From Sphingobium jiangsuense (lineage in GTDB: Bacteria; Pseudomonadota; Alphaproteobacteria; Sphingomonadales; Sphingomonadaceae): a stretch of 64,000 nucleotides of DNA. The stretch is taken from positions 1-64,000 of the forward strand of contig NZ_JACIDT010000018.1 of assembly GCF_014196495.1 (NCBI RefSeq). The letters run 5' to 3'. Positions 43,212 through 51,829 of this stretch are shown here, piece by piece. The notes under the pieces are model-generated. The model did no database searches. It saw only the letters and a list, made by a program, of their open reading frames with translations, and had not been told where the DNA came from. How positions within the stretch are numbered: the stretch's first letter is position 1; each line of letters starts with the position of its first letter. Position numbers and translations under genes: made by a program.

Positions 43212-44112
43212 GTTGGCCTCCGTGGCTTTTGGATGTCTCATCCACGCGATGAGGCCTTGTTCAGGACATGCGGCGGTCAGGGAGGTCGGGGACGTTAACC
43301 GGGAAGCCGGCCGCGGCCGGACCCCGGTTGACGCCGCACCAGCGGGGAGCGGGGGAACCGATTTTTTTCGGGTGGGCGCGGCAGCGGCCGCACGAAAAAA
43401 TTGGGGGGACCGCTCATCCTCGACGGACTGCCAACCCCGCATGCCAAACTAGGCAGACACAAGAGAGGAATAGGGATTTCAAACCTCACCGGGGGAATCC
43501 CGCAAGCGGGTTCGTCACCCGAATGGGCGGAGACGGGCCGAAGGCCTGGCTCCGTGAGCTTGGCCGGGGCACGTGCGGTACGCGCGGGCGGCGGCTTAGC
43601 GAATAGAGCCCCGGTCCCGCCCGGCGCGAAGCGTTGGGCGGGATGCGCCGAAACCCTCTTCTCTTCTTCTTGTCCGGGCAAAACCTCGCCGGCCCGCCCG
43701 GCACTGGATGGTCACCGCAAACCTCCCCGGTGCCTGACGTCCTGGGGCGTCACGGTATCGATCACCTGGATTGAGGAGCTGGCTGCGAGGCAGTTCGATC
43801 GCCGGCTGACACGCTCGCGCCCGCATGTCCGAACGGGGCTGAGCGATAGGGCCCGGGCGCAGTGAACGCGGCTCGCGGCAGGGCGATGAACCTCACGCGG
43901 CACAAGGCGCGGCACAACCTGCGGCACGCATGAGAGCCGGGTCACGACAGGAGCCGCCGGCGTCCGGATTTCACCGGGAGGTGGGCACGGCAAGTGGAAA
44001 ACGCCACCAGCGGTGGTGGCGCCCGGCTGTGCGCTCGCGCGGGCAGATGATAGTCAGGCTCGAGCGAAAGGCAGGGCGAAGCCAACGACACTCGCCGGCT
44101 TCGCCGCACGGA
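43212..44112. other. Gene-free region, 900 bases, rich in palindromes
   Basis: No coding frame with plausible start, composition and ribosome site was found. It contains palindrome element D (43347-43414) and several short GC-rich dyads (for example AATCCCGCAAGCGGGTT near 43497). It is the longest gap in the window. It could hold a replication origin, partition site or RNA gene, but nothing decides between them. Confidence 0.4.
43347..43414. repeat. Intergenic palindrome family, element D
   Basis: GAGCGGGGGAACCGATTTTT at the left and GAAAAAATTGGGGGGACCGC at the right are the clearest arms of the family: core ACCGATTTTTTTCG with CGAAAAAATTGG. The inner sequence contains GCAGCGGCCGC. It lies about 135 bases upstream of the DUF2493 start. 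Confidence 0.75.
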
Positions 44113-44715
44113 TCAGATAGGCCTGATCCAGTCGGCCGCCGGCTGCCAGCCGATGATGTCGCTGCCGCTATCGCTGACCGCATCGGCCGAGATGTCGCGC
44201 CAGGGCGACCGCGGCCGATAGGTCGGCATATGCCGGGCGGTGAGCAGTTCGAAGGTCGAACAGGTGTAGCCGCTCAACCTGATCGCGAGCACGGGCTGGT
44301 TCTCCGGCGGTAGGCCCGTGAAGACTGAGATGAAGCCCGCGGGAACCGGATGCAGTGTCGCATCGATCATCGTGCGCGCGAGCCGGGTCTCGAGTTCACC
44401 GGCTTCGCTGCCCCAGGGATGGGCATCGATGTCGATCTGGTCGGCGGCGCCGGCCGCGGGGAGGTAGGAGAATTCGCCGGACCAGCACCGGCTCTGGGGA
44501 TGGAGCGCAGCGACGTCGGCCGCGAGACCGGCATCGCCGGTCTCGGAGCGGAGCCAGTCGGCCATGCCCGGCGTGAGCTTGCCCGAAAGCTTGCGCGCGG
44601 CGGTCGGCGCCGCGTCGAGTTCGGGAAATTCGACCAGCCACCAGGCGAGCCGATGGTGAAGGACGATGCCGTAGCAATGGGCGGCGGCGGTGTTCGAAGG
44701 GGCAGGTTTGATCAT
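44113..44715 (-). CDS. Plasmid backbone protein, unknown
   Basis: From ATG 44715 (GGAG eight bases upstream) the protein has 200 residues. It is soluble, alpha/beta, without clear motifs (HCYGIVLHHRLAWWLVEFPE; AGFISVFTGLPPENQPVLAI). It is downstream of a 109-residue gene and the SSB gene in one direction. Function unknown. Confidence 0.55.
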   Translation of the reverse strand: MIKPAPSNTAAAHCYGIVLHHRLAWWLVEFPELDAAPTAARKLSGKLTPGMADWLRSETGDAGLAADVAALHPQSRCWSGEFSYLPAAGAADQIDIDAHPWGSEAGELETRLARTMIDATLHPVPAGFISVFTGLPPENQPVLAIRLSGYTCSTFELLTARHMPTYRPRSPWRDISADAVSDSGSDIIGWQPAADWIRPI

Positions 44716-44747
44716 GACGGTACTCCGTTCGAAAGGCGTGTGACGGG

Positions 44748-45077
44748 TCAGTGGACCGACCCGTCGTGCGCGAAGATGGAATGGGGAATGGTCAGCTGAT
44801 GCTCGCTGGCGATCAGCGACCAGGCTGCGGCGAGATCTTCGTAATATTCGCAATCGACGATCGCATCGGCGCTCGCCTCGCCGAACTGCACTTCCTCGAA
44901 GTCGCGGACATGCGCGGCGTCGGTCGCCTCGGTGATCGCCTGGCCGAGGTGCGCGGCGATCTCGTGGCGGTTAAGGCTGTCTGCCGCGCGGCGGATGCGC
45001 TCGACCATGTTGGGGTTGGTGATCTCGACGCCCTGGGCGATTCCGGCGATGTCGTCGAAGCTGGTGAGAGTGAACAT
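44748..45077 (-). CDS. Small acidic protein, unknown
   Basis: From ATG 45077 (GGAGAG before it; an in-frame ATG at 45089 lacks a site) the protein has 109 residues, mostly helical and acidic (FDDIAGIAQGVEITNPNMVE; YYEDLAAAWSLIASEHQLTI). It is 32 bases upstream of the 200-residue gene and downstream of ssb; the three probably form an operon. Confidence 0.55.
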   Translation of the reverse strand: MFTLTSFDDIAGIAQGVEITNPNMVERIRRAADSLNRHEIAAHLGQAITEATDAAHVRDFEEVQFGEASADAIVDCEYYEDLAAAWSLIASEHQLTIPHSIFAHDGSVH

Positions 45078-45135
45078 CTTGCTCTCCATCTGAAGGAAGG
45101 TGGAGGGCGGCCGCGAGCGACCGCCCGGGAGACGG

Positions 45136-45465
45136 TCAGAGGAACTCGATTTCCTCGGCGACGATGTCGGTGTTGTAGTAGGTGCGCCCGTCGCGCTCGT
45201 TGCGGCTGTAGCGGATCTCGCCGACCACCAGGAGCTTGTCGCCCTTCTTCTTGTTGTTGGCGACCGACTTGCCGAGGCCGTTGAAGGCCTTGACCTGATG
45301 GAACTCGTCGTAGGTTTCGGTGTAGCCGTTGTCGTCCTTCTGGACCTGGCCGTCCTTGATCACCGGCTTCGAGGTGACGAGGCTGAAGCTGACGCCGCCC
45401 TTGCTGTCCGTGCCGAAGCGGGTGATGTCCGAGGTGATGCGGCCCGAGAGAAAAACCTTGTTCAT
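45136..45465 (-). CDS. ssb: Single-stranded DNA-binding protein (short)
   Basis: The 109-residue protein has an OB-fold pattern: MNKVFLSGRITSDITRFGTD start, FHQVKAFNGLGKSVANNKKK, KLLVVGEIRYSRNERDGRTY, then strand IVAEEIEF. It lacks the long Pro/Gly tail and acidic tip that recruits partners in chromosomal SSB, so it is a minimal, plasmid-type form. It may protect the transferred strand. Confidence 0.78.
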   Translation of the reverse strand: MNKVFLSGRITSDITRFGTDSKGGVSFSLVTSKPVIKDGQVQKDDNGYTETYDEFHQVKAFNGLGKSVANNKKKGDKLLVVGEIRYSRNERDGRTYYNTDIVAEEIEFL

Positions 45466-46073
45466 GGCCTGATGCCTTTCGCGTTTCACGCCAGCGGGCC
45501 GATCCCGCTGGGATGAACAATCGCGAAGGCCCGTGATCGAGGGGGCACCGCACCTGCGCTTCAGCGCGGGGAAACCCCCATTTTTCGAGTGGTGCGGGCA
45601 GAGGCCGTCAGGCCTCAACACGGTCGGAAAATGGCGGGTTGCGGGGATCCCGCACGGGCGTAGCGTTCATCCAGACAAGCGGATGGCCCCGCGGTGATAT
45701 CGGCAAGGCGCGCGGCATGGACGGTCTTCACACGGACCCGCCACGGCGAGACACGCCGGCAGCACGACTGCAGCGCGCGTCAGACATTCATCGGTGCCCA
45801 AATGGTCGGGGACGGCCTGCGTCGCAGCTTGACATCGGCGCGCCTTCCACGGCGGCGTTACGCCGTCAGGTCATGCCGGGCGGCGCTCGGCTAGCGCCAG
45901 ACACGAGAAGGGCGCGGCGCCAAGTGGTCGGGCATGATCACCGGCCGCGTGGACGGCGATGGGCGCAGGTTCTGACGCCGTCCACGCAACTCGGTCAGGC
46001 TCCATGACCATCGGGCCGCGGGGCACCGGCCTGCTTCGTCCTTGGAGCGGTCGGCGAAGCCTCGCCAGCCATG
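45466..46073. other. Gene-free region
   Basis: About 600 bases without a credible gene, containing palindrome element E (45573-45640). The rest (45660-46060) is GC-rich with no structure that I can name. Confidence 0.4.
45573..45640. repeat. Intergenic palindrome family, element E
   Basis: AACCCCCATTTTTCGA at the left and TCGGAAAATGGCGGGTT at the right form imperfect arms; GAGGCC-GTCA-GGCCTC makes a second hairpin inside. The core differs from A-D (CCCATTTTT in place of ACCGATTTT), so membership is less certain. Confidence 0.5.
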
Positions 46074-46382
46074 TCAGTGCTTGCGGACGAATTCCGCGCG
46101 CAGGACCAAGCCCTTGATGCCTTCGTAGCGGCAGTCGATTTCCTGAGCGTCGCCGGTCAGCCTTATCGCCTTGATCACGGTACCCTTGCGCAGGGTCTGC
46201 CCCGCCCCCTTCACTTTGAGGTCCTTGATCGTGATGATGCTGTCGCCATCGGCGAGGACGTTGCCAACGGCATCGCGGACCTCGATCGTCTCGGCGGTCC
46301 GGGCATTCACGGCTGCCTCGGCAGCGGTGATCCAGTCGCCAGAGGCTTCGTCATAGACATAGTCGTCGTTTGCGTCGGTCAC
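46074..46382 (-). CDS. PhnA/YjdM-like protein
   Basis: The 102-residue protein matches the C-terminal PhnA domain: VRDAVGNVLADGDSIITIKD, LKVKGAGQTLRKGTVIKAIR, and DCRYEGIKGLVLRAEFVRKH. The N-terminal zinc ribbon of full YjdM is absent. The name comes from old phosphonate studies; the true role is unknown. Start is GTG 46382. It is 15 bases downstream of pckG. Confidence 0.8.
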   Translation of the reverse strand: MTDANDDYVYDEASGDWITAAEAAVNARTAETIEVRDAVGNVLADGDSIITIKDLKVKGAGQTLRKGTVIKAIRLTGDAQEIDCRYEGIKGLVLRAEFVRKH

Positions 46383-46397
46383 GATCGATGGCGCCCT

Positions 46398-48218
46398 TCA
46401 CGCCAGACGGGCTTCGAGCGCGCCGAGTTCGGCGGTCAAGGCGGCGGGCAGGCGGTCGCCGAAGCGCGCATAGTCACGGCGGATGCGCTCGGCCTCGGCG
46501 CGCCATTCATCGTCATCGACGGCGAGCAAGGCGGTGACCGCGTCATCCGACAGATCGAGCCCCTGCAGATCGAGGTCGTGCCTATTGGGAAGGCGGCCGA
46601 TGGCCTTGTCTTCCGCCTCGACGCACCCGTCGAGCCGGTCCGCGATCCATTTGAGGACGCGGGCGTTGTCGCCGAAGCCGGGCCAGAGAAAGCGGCCATG
46701 GGCATCCTTGCGGAACCAGTTGACGTAGAAGATGCGTGGCAGCTTGGCTGGATCCGCTGCTTCTGCTCCCAGCTTGAGCCAATGCGCGAAGTAGTCGCCC
46801 ATATTGTAGCCGCAGAAGGGCAGCATCGCGAAGGGGTCGCGGCGGACATCCCCGATCTTGGTCTCGGCCGCAGCCGTACCTTCGGAGGCGACATTCGAGG
46901 CCAGGAACACACCGTGCTGCCAGTCGAAGGCCTCGGTGACGAGCGGAGCGGTCGTCGCGCGCCGGCCGCCGAACAGGATCGCCGAGATCGGGACGCCCTT
47001 GGGATCCTCCCATTCGGGTGCGATGGCCGGGCACTGGCCGGCGGGACAGGCGAAGCGCGCGTTGGGATGGGCGGCCGGCGTCCCGAGATCGGGAGACCAG
47101 GCCTGGCCGCGCCAGTCCGTAAGCCCGTCGGGCGGCTCCTTCGTCAGGCCCTCCCACCAGACATCACCGTCGGCGGTGAGCGCGGTGTTGGTGAAGATCG
47201 TGTTGGCGTTGAGGCTGGCCAGGGCATTGGCGTTGGTCGTTGCGCTCGTCCCGGGTGCGACGCCGAAGAATCCGGCCTCGGGATTGATGGCATAGAGCCG
47301 GCCATCGTCGCCAAAGCGCATCCAGGCGATGTCGTCGCCGATCGTTTCGGCCTTCCAGCCTGGAATGGTTGGCTGCAGCATGGCGAGGTTGGTCTTGCCG
47401 CAGGCCGAGGGAAAAGCGGCGGCGACATAATGCACGCCGCCTTCGGGCGAGGTCAGCTTGAGGATCAGCATATGCTCAGCAAGCCAGCCGTCGTCGCGGG
47501 CCATGACCGAGGCGATGCGCAGCGCATAGCATTTCTTGCCTAGCAGGGCGTTGCCGCCATAGCCCGATCCATAGGACCAGATCTCGCGCGTTTCAGGGAA
47601 ATGGACGATATATTTGGTCTCGTTGCAGGGCCAGGCGACGTCGGCCTGGCCGGGCGCCAGCGGAGCGCCGACCGAGTGGACCGCGGGAACGAATTCGCCG
47701 TCATCGCCCAGGGCTGCCAGCGCCGGTGCGCCCATCCTCGTCATCACGCGCATCGAGAGCACCACATAGGTACTGTCGGTGATCTCCACGCCGAGCGCGC
47801 TGATGGGCGAGCCGATCGGCCCCATGGAGAAGGGCACGACATACATGGTGCGTCCGCGCATGCAGCCGTCGAATAGGCCGTGGAGCGTATCGCGCATCTC
47901 ATGCGGTGCGCGCCAATTGTTGGTAGGGCCGGCGTCGGCCTCGTCCTCGGCGCAGATGAAGGTGCGGCTTTCGACGCGCGCGACGTCGCGTGGATCGGAT
48001 GCGGCCCAGAAGGAGTTGGGACGCTTCGCGGGATCGAGGCGGCGCAGGGTTCCGGCGGCGACGAGCTGCGCGGTAAGCGCGTCCCACTCGGCCTCGGAGC
48101 CATCGCACCAGTGGACCCGGTCCGGTTTGGTAAGGGCGGCGATCTCGTCCACCCAGGCGGCGAGGCGACGATGGCGAGTCGGGGCGGCCAGCGTTTCAGC
48201 GATAAGGGCGTCCGACAT
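46398..48218 (-). CDS. pckG: Phosphoenolpyruvate carboxykinase (GTP)
   Basis: The 606-residue enzyme converts oxaloacetate and GTP to PEP and CO2, the first step of gluconeogenesis. Visible: the kinase P-loop with the reactive Cys ([13 protein letters not shown] near residue 280), substrate loops ([16 protein letters not shown] near 120), the metal-binding [11 protein letters not shown] near 224, and [13 protein letters not shown] near 430. Length is normal for GTP-type PEPCK. It is unusual cargo beside plasmid genes. Confidence 0.96.
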   Translation of the reverse strand: MSDALIAETLAAPTRHRRLAAWVDEIAALTKPDRVHWCDGSEAEWDALTAQLVAAGTLRRLDPAKRPNSFWAASDPRDVARVESRTFICAEDEADAGPTNNWRAPHEMRDTLHGLFDGCMRGRTMYVVPFSMGPIGSPISALGVEITDSTYVVLSMRVMTRMGAPALAALGDDGEFVPAVHSVGAPLAPGQADVAWPCNETKYIVHFPETREIWSYGSGYGGNALLGKKCYALRIASVMARDDGWLAEHMLILKLTSPEGGVHYVAAAFPSACGKTNLAMLQPTIPGWKAETIGDDIAWMRFGDDGRLYAINPEAGFFGVAPGTSATTNANALASLNANTIFTNTALTADGDVWWEGLTKEPPDGLTDWRGQAWSPDLGTPAAHPNARFACPAGQCPAIAPEWEDPKGVPISAILFGGRRATTAPLVTEAFDWQHGVFLASNVASEGTAAAETKIGDVRRDPFAMLPFCGYNMGDYFAHWLKLGAEAADPAKLPRIFYVNWFRKDAHGRFLWPGFGDNARVLKWIADRLDGCVEAEDKAIGRLPNRHDLDLQGLDLSDDAVTALLAVDDDEWRAEAERIRRDYARFGDRLPAALTAELGALEARLA

Positions 48219-48376
48219 CGAAACTCTCCGAATACCTGGGCGTCGCGTCGAGCGCGCGCGGTTAAAAAGGTGGTTTGGGTGCCTGAGCGTTAGCAGTTTG
48301 ATGGCGCTGAAAGCAAGTTTAGGATAGCATGATAGATACTCTACAACGCTTTTAAGCGATCCTTGACGTCATTTCT

Positions 48377-48391
48377 GATGTATTTTACATC
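48377..48391. promoter_or_regulatory. Palindrome overlapping the xre promoter
   Basis: GATGTA-TTT-TACATC is a perfect dyad ending at the base before ATG 48392. TTGACG (48363-48368) lies upstream as a possible -35 box. The place is right for autorepression by the XRE protein, and the transcript could be leaderless. Confidence 0.55.
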
Positions 48392-48706
48392 ATGCCGATG
48401 CTCACTCCGGCCCAGCTTCGCGCGGCGCGCGCGCTTCTCGGAATCGACCAGCGCACGCTCGCCGAGCGCGCCGGCGTATCGCTTCCCACGATCCAGCGGA
48501 TGGAAGCGGCGAGCGATGGCTATGTCCGGGGCGTCGTCGACACCTTGACCAAGGTGGTCGACGCGCTCGAACGCGAGGGCATCGAACTCATCCGGGAAAA
48601 CAGCGTTAGCACGAGTGGCGGGCGTGGCGTCCGGCTGCGCGATCCCACCAGCCCGACCCTGCGCGAGCCCGTGCGGCGCACGCCGGACAATGCGTCGGCG
48701 TCATAG
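48392..48706 (+). CDS. XRE-family regulator
   Basis: The 104-residue protein starts with a helix-turn-helix (LTPAQLRAARALLGIDQRTL, AERAGVSLPTIQRMEAA) followed by a short tail. It sits three bases before the SulP gene and is probably its regulator. ATG 48398 is an alternative start. XRE-SulP pairs are frequent in mobile elements of proteobacteria. Confidence 0.85.
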   Translation: MPMLTPAQLRAARALLGIDQRTLAERAGVSLPTIQRMEAASDGYVRGVVDTLTKVVDALEREGIELIRENSVSTSGGRGVRLRDPTSPTLREPVRRTPDNASAS

Positions 48707-48708
48707 CG

Positions 48709-49989
48709 ATGCCTGACGGAACGGCGACATCGCATCTCTTCCGGCCGAAGCTGCTCACGGTCCTGAGCGAGGGCTACTCCTTCTCGTCGTTTCGCAAGGA
48801 CGTGCTGGCCGCCGTGACGGTCGCGATCGTCGCTCTGCCGCTGTCGATGGCGATCGCCGTGGCTTCGGGGGTGTCGCCCGAGCGAGGGCTCTATACCGCG
48901 ATCATCGGCGGATTCCTCGTTTCGGCCTTGGGCGGTAGCCGCTATCAGATTGGGGGTCCCGCCGGGGCTTTCATTGTTCTGGTCGCGGCGACCACGACGA
49001 AATTCGGTCTGAACGGCCTCCTCGTCACCGTGATGCTGTCCGGGGCCCTGCTGACGCTGATTGGACTTTCGCGGCTGGGCTCATTGATCCGCCATATTCC
49101 CCATCCGGTGACGGTGGGCTTCACCTGCGGCATTGCGGTGACGATCTTCTCCGGAGAAATCCGGGACCTCTTCGGTCTTCATCTCGACGGAGCGGAACCT
49201 GGCCCCCTCATCCCCAAGCTGGTGGGGCTGGGCAACGCGGCTTCGACGGTGACGCCCGCGGCCGCGGTGCTCGGCCTGGGATGCGCCGCGCTGATTTTCG
49301 TGGTGCGCCGGTTCCGGCCGAACTGGCCCGGTATGCTGATCGCGGTCGTCCTGGCTTCGATAGCTGCCGCCTGGCTGCAGCTTCCGGCAGAGACGATCGG
49401 CAGCCGTTTCGGAGAGATCCCGCGTGGGCTTCCGACGCCGCAGGCGCCGCAGCTGTCGTGGGCGCTGGTTCTCCAGCTGCTGCCGTCGGCCCTGTCGTTT
49501 ACGCTGCTCGGCGGCGTCGAAAGTCTGCTGTCAGCGAAGGTCGCCGACAGCATGTCCGGGCGCAAGCATCGCTCCAACATGGAGCTTGTTGCGCAGGGGC
49601 TTGCCAATATCGTGTCCGCCTTGTTCGGAGGGATCAGCGTCACCGGCACGATCGCACGCACAGCAACCAACATTCGGGCCGGCGCGATCAGTCCGCTGTC
49701 GGGCATGATGCACGCGCTGTTCGTCCTGCTCTTCATGCTCGTCGCGGCACCGCTCGCACGGTACGTTCCGCTCTCCGCGCTCGCCGGCGTCCTTCTGGTG
49801 GTGTGCTGGAACATGGCCGAGAAGGCGGAGTTTCTGCGCCTGATCCGCAGCTGGCCCACGGCCTTGGTGCTCCTGGCGACCTTTGGGCTGACCCTGGTCA
49901 AGGACCTGACCTTCGGGATCGTCGCGGGATGCGTCGTCGCTGCGCTGCTGGCCATGGCACGACGACGGGTTCCGCAAGAGGGAGACTGA
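48709..49989 (+). CDS. SulP-family anion transporter, without STAS domain
   Basis: The 426-residue membrane protein has about 11-12 helices and the SulP signature near residue 45 (LPLSMAIAVASGVSPERGLY), GGSRYQIGGPAGAFIVLVAA near 85, and FGGISVTGTIARTATNIRAG near 305. It ends after the last helix, with no C-terminal STAS domain, so regulation by STAS is missing. Substrate could be sulfate, bicarbonate or an organic acid. Confidence 0.9.
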   Translation: MPDGTATSHLFRPKLLTVLSEGYSFSSFRKDVLAAVTVAIVALPLSMAIAVASGVSPERGLYTAIIGGFLVSALGGSRYQIGGPAGAFIVLVAATTTKFGLNGLLVTVMLSGALLTLIGLSRLGSLIRHIPHPVTVGFTCGIAVTIFSGEIRDLFGLHLDGAEPGPLIPKLVGLGNAASTVTPAAAVLGLGCAALIFVVRRFRPNWPGMLIAVVLASIAAAWLQLPAETIGSRFGEIPRGLPTPQAPQLSWALVLQLLPSALSFTLLGGVESLLSAKVADSMSGRKHRSNMELVAQGLANIVSALFGGISVTGTIARTATNIRAGAISPLSGMMHALFVLLFMLVAAPLARYVPLSALAGVLLVVCWNMAEKAEFLRLIRSWPTALVLLATFGLTLVKDLTFGIVAGCVVAALLAMARRRVPQEGD

Positions 49990-50024
49990 AGCCGGAATGC
50001 AGACGTGCGGGCTGCCGGGTAAAT

Positions 50025-50062
50025 GAAAACAGGGCCCGCTTCGCGAGAAGCGAAGCGAGCCC
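50025..50062 (-). terminator. Terminator of DUF736 gene copy 1
   Basis: On the minus strand GGGCTCGCTTCGC pairs with GCGAAGCGGGCCC and is followed by TGTTTTC. It is about 50 bases beyond the stop at 50113 and could also end sulP transcription from the other side. Confidence 0.7.
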
Positions 50063-50112
50063 AGCGGGAGGGTGTGCCCGGCCTGGAGGTGTGGGACCGG
50101 GCACGGGGAGGT

Positions 50113-50664
50113 TCAGACGGTTTCGGGCTCCTCCGCCTGCTCCGGCGCGCGCTGACGACGCTGCCGGCGTCCGCCTTCCTGCTGCTGTTCCTGCTGCGGC
50201 TCGCAGCCGAAGGCATGGCTTGCGGAGGACTGTCCGAGGCCGGCTTCGGTGCCCTGTGTGGCGGGGCCGGCGGTCTCGTCGGCGCCGGGCAGCGGCGGCA
50301 GGCCCTCGTCGGCCTTGGGCGCCATCTCCGAGGCGAGGTCGCGGCGGCGCGTCGGGCGCGACCACACGACGTTGTAGCTGCCGTCCTCCTGACGGAACGC
50401 CGACACGTAGAGCGGCGCGGCCAGGCTCGGATCCTCGATCTTGCCGTTGAGGAACGCCTCGCCCGTGCCGTTAGAGAAAAGCTCGAACAGCGCACCCACC
50501 TGCACCCACGCCCGCGATGCCGACAGCGCCAGCACCTCGTACTTCGGCGCCTTCGGATTGGCCGAGTGCACCTCGCGCAGCGCGATCGTCATGGCAATCG
50601 TCAGCGTCGCGATCTTGCCGACGAAAATGCCGGCGTCATTCTGCTTGATCGAACCGATATTCAT
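50113..50664 (-). CDS. DUF736 protein, copy 1 (with Gln-rich tail)
   Basis: The 183-residue protein starts MNIGSIKQNDAGIFVGKIAT and has the DUF736 strand pattern (PKYEVLALSASRAWVQVGAL; PLYVSAFRQEDGSYNVVWSR). After the domain a Gln/Arg tail (EQQQEGGRRQRR) follows. DUF736 genes are plasmid backbone markers in alphaproteobacteria; function unknown. It differs from copy 2 by three residues in the shared part. Confidence 0.88.
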   Translation of the reverse strand: MNIGSIKQNDAGIFVGKIATLTIAMTIALREVHSANPKAPKYEVLALSASRAWVQVGALFELFSNGTGEAFLNGKIEDPSLAAPLYVSAFRQEDGSYNVVWSRPTRRRDLASEMAPKADEGLPPLPGADETAGPATQGTEAGLGQSSASHAFGCEPQQEQQQEGGRRQRRQRAPEQAEEPETV

Positions 50665-50798
50665 GGGAAAGTCTCCTGAAAGCCGGTCTCGAACACTGTG
50701 TCCGAGCCAACTTCCTCCTTCCCCACTCCCCTCCTCGGCCGTTCGGCCGAGCAGGCGCGCAAGCGCCACATCCGAGGCCCGCTTCCGCGGCCTCGGGG
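50208..50798. repeat. 591-bp direct repeat, copy 1
   Basis: 50208-50798 aligns without gaps to 56995-57585, with 14 mismatches by eye (97.6% identity). The repeat includes most of DUF736 and about 130 bases upstream of its start. Both copies are in the same direction, offset 6787. Confidence 0.92.
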
Positions 50799-50885
50799 CG
50801 AAAATGGATCTGTGAGGGGATGCCGCTGATCGCCTTAAAGCGGTCAGGCCGCCCCGGGCCGCCGGTACTGGCTGGGCGATGACAG

Positions 50886-51452
50886 CTACAAGGAAGCAGG
50901 CCGCTCGCTCGCGGTCCTGCTGCGGTCGAAGGCCTCGACATGGCGACGGGCGAGGTCGCGCTTTGCGATGCCGTGCCAGTAATGGTCGTCATGGCCGTCA
51001 TAGTCGCCGCGACCATTGAGCCGGATCGTGTCGCCATATTGCTCGATCCGCTGGCCGTTATAGGTCAGCAGCACTTCGCCTTGGGTGACGCTGAAACGCT
51101 TGCGCTCGATGACCAGCTTGTCGGAATCATAAGGCGGCGGCTGACGCAGATAGTCGGCGCGCTGCCTGTTGGCCGCGATCGCCGTGCAGAGCCGGTCGAC
51201 ATGATCCGGATCGTTCGAGACGATGCTGAAGATATGAGAGCGATCGAAGAAGTTGCCGAAGAAGCTGACGGCATTCTCGACGCCTTCCAGCCATTCGCCG
51301 CGCAGATTGCGGGCGTCGCGTTCGACAAAGTCGCCATATTTTTCGAACAGACGGTTGAGCGGATGATCGCGCAGGATCTCGATCAGCGCGTCGATCGCCG
51401 CGTCGGCGGTCTCTGTGCGCAAATGGCCGTTGCTCAGGACGATGGTGGTCAT
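50886..51452 (-). CDS. Plasmid backbone protein, unknown
   Basis: From ATG 51452 the protein has 188 residues: helical N-terminal part (AAIDALIEILRDHPLNRLFE) and a C-terminal beta-rich part (SVTQGEVLLTYNGQRIEQYG), ending Arg-rich. It starts within the stop region of the next gene upstream (51449). No family recognised. Confidence 0.55.
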   Translation of the reverse strand: MTTIVLSNGHLRTETADAAIDALIEILRDHPLNRLFEKYGDFVERDARNLRGEWLEGVENAVSFFGNFFDRSHIFSIVSNDPDHVDRLCTAIAANRQRADYLRQPPPYDSDKLVIERKRFSVTQGEVLLTYNGQRIEQYGDTIRLNGRGDYDGHDDHYWHGIAKRDLARRHVEAFDRSRTASERPASL

Positions 51453-51721
51453 GGTCGTTCCCCTTGGGACTGAACGTGGTCGGACGAGGGAGAGCCGACC
51501 GGCTTGGCCAGCTCGGCCGCGCGGCGCTCGAAGATGTCGGCGAGCTGCGCGGGATCGCTGCCGGGCCGGGCTTCGATGATGTTGTCGCGGAAGCTGACGT
51601 CGATGCCGACCCTCAAGGCGTTGCAGTGTTCGACGGCCTCGCGGCATACATCTGCCGGGTCGCAGCAGGCTGGGGCGCTGGCTGCCAGGACCTTCCATCG
51701 CAGGCCTGAAATTACGATCAT
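51449..51721 (-). CDS. Small protein, unknown
   Basis: From ATG 51721 (GGAGG six bases upstream) the protein has 90 residues: MIVISGLRWKVLAASAPACC, with a helical C-terminal half (DIFERRAAELAKPVG). The stop overlaps the start of the 188-residue gene (ATGA), so the two are coupled. Confidence 0.5.
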   Translation of the reverse strand: MIVISGLRWKVLAASAPACCDPADVCREAVEHCNALRVGIDVSFRDNIIEARPGSDPAQLADIFERRAAELAKPVGSPSSDHVQSQGERP

Positions 51722-51829
51722 GTGATCCTCCATGTCGGAAGCGGTAGGTCAGCGGGCCGCGACCGATGGCATGCGGTCACAGCAACGATCGCGGTAGCGC
51801 GTGGGCGAGTGCTACGTGCGTGACCCCGG

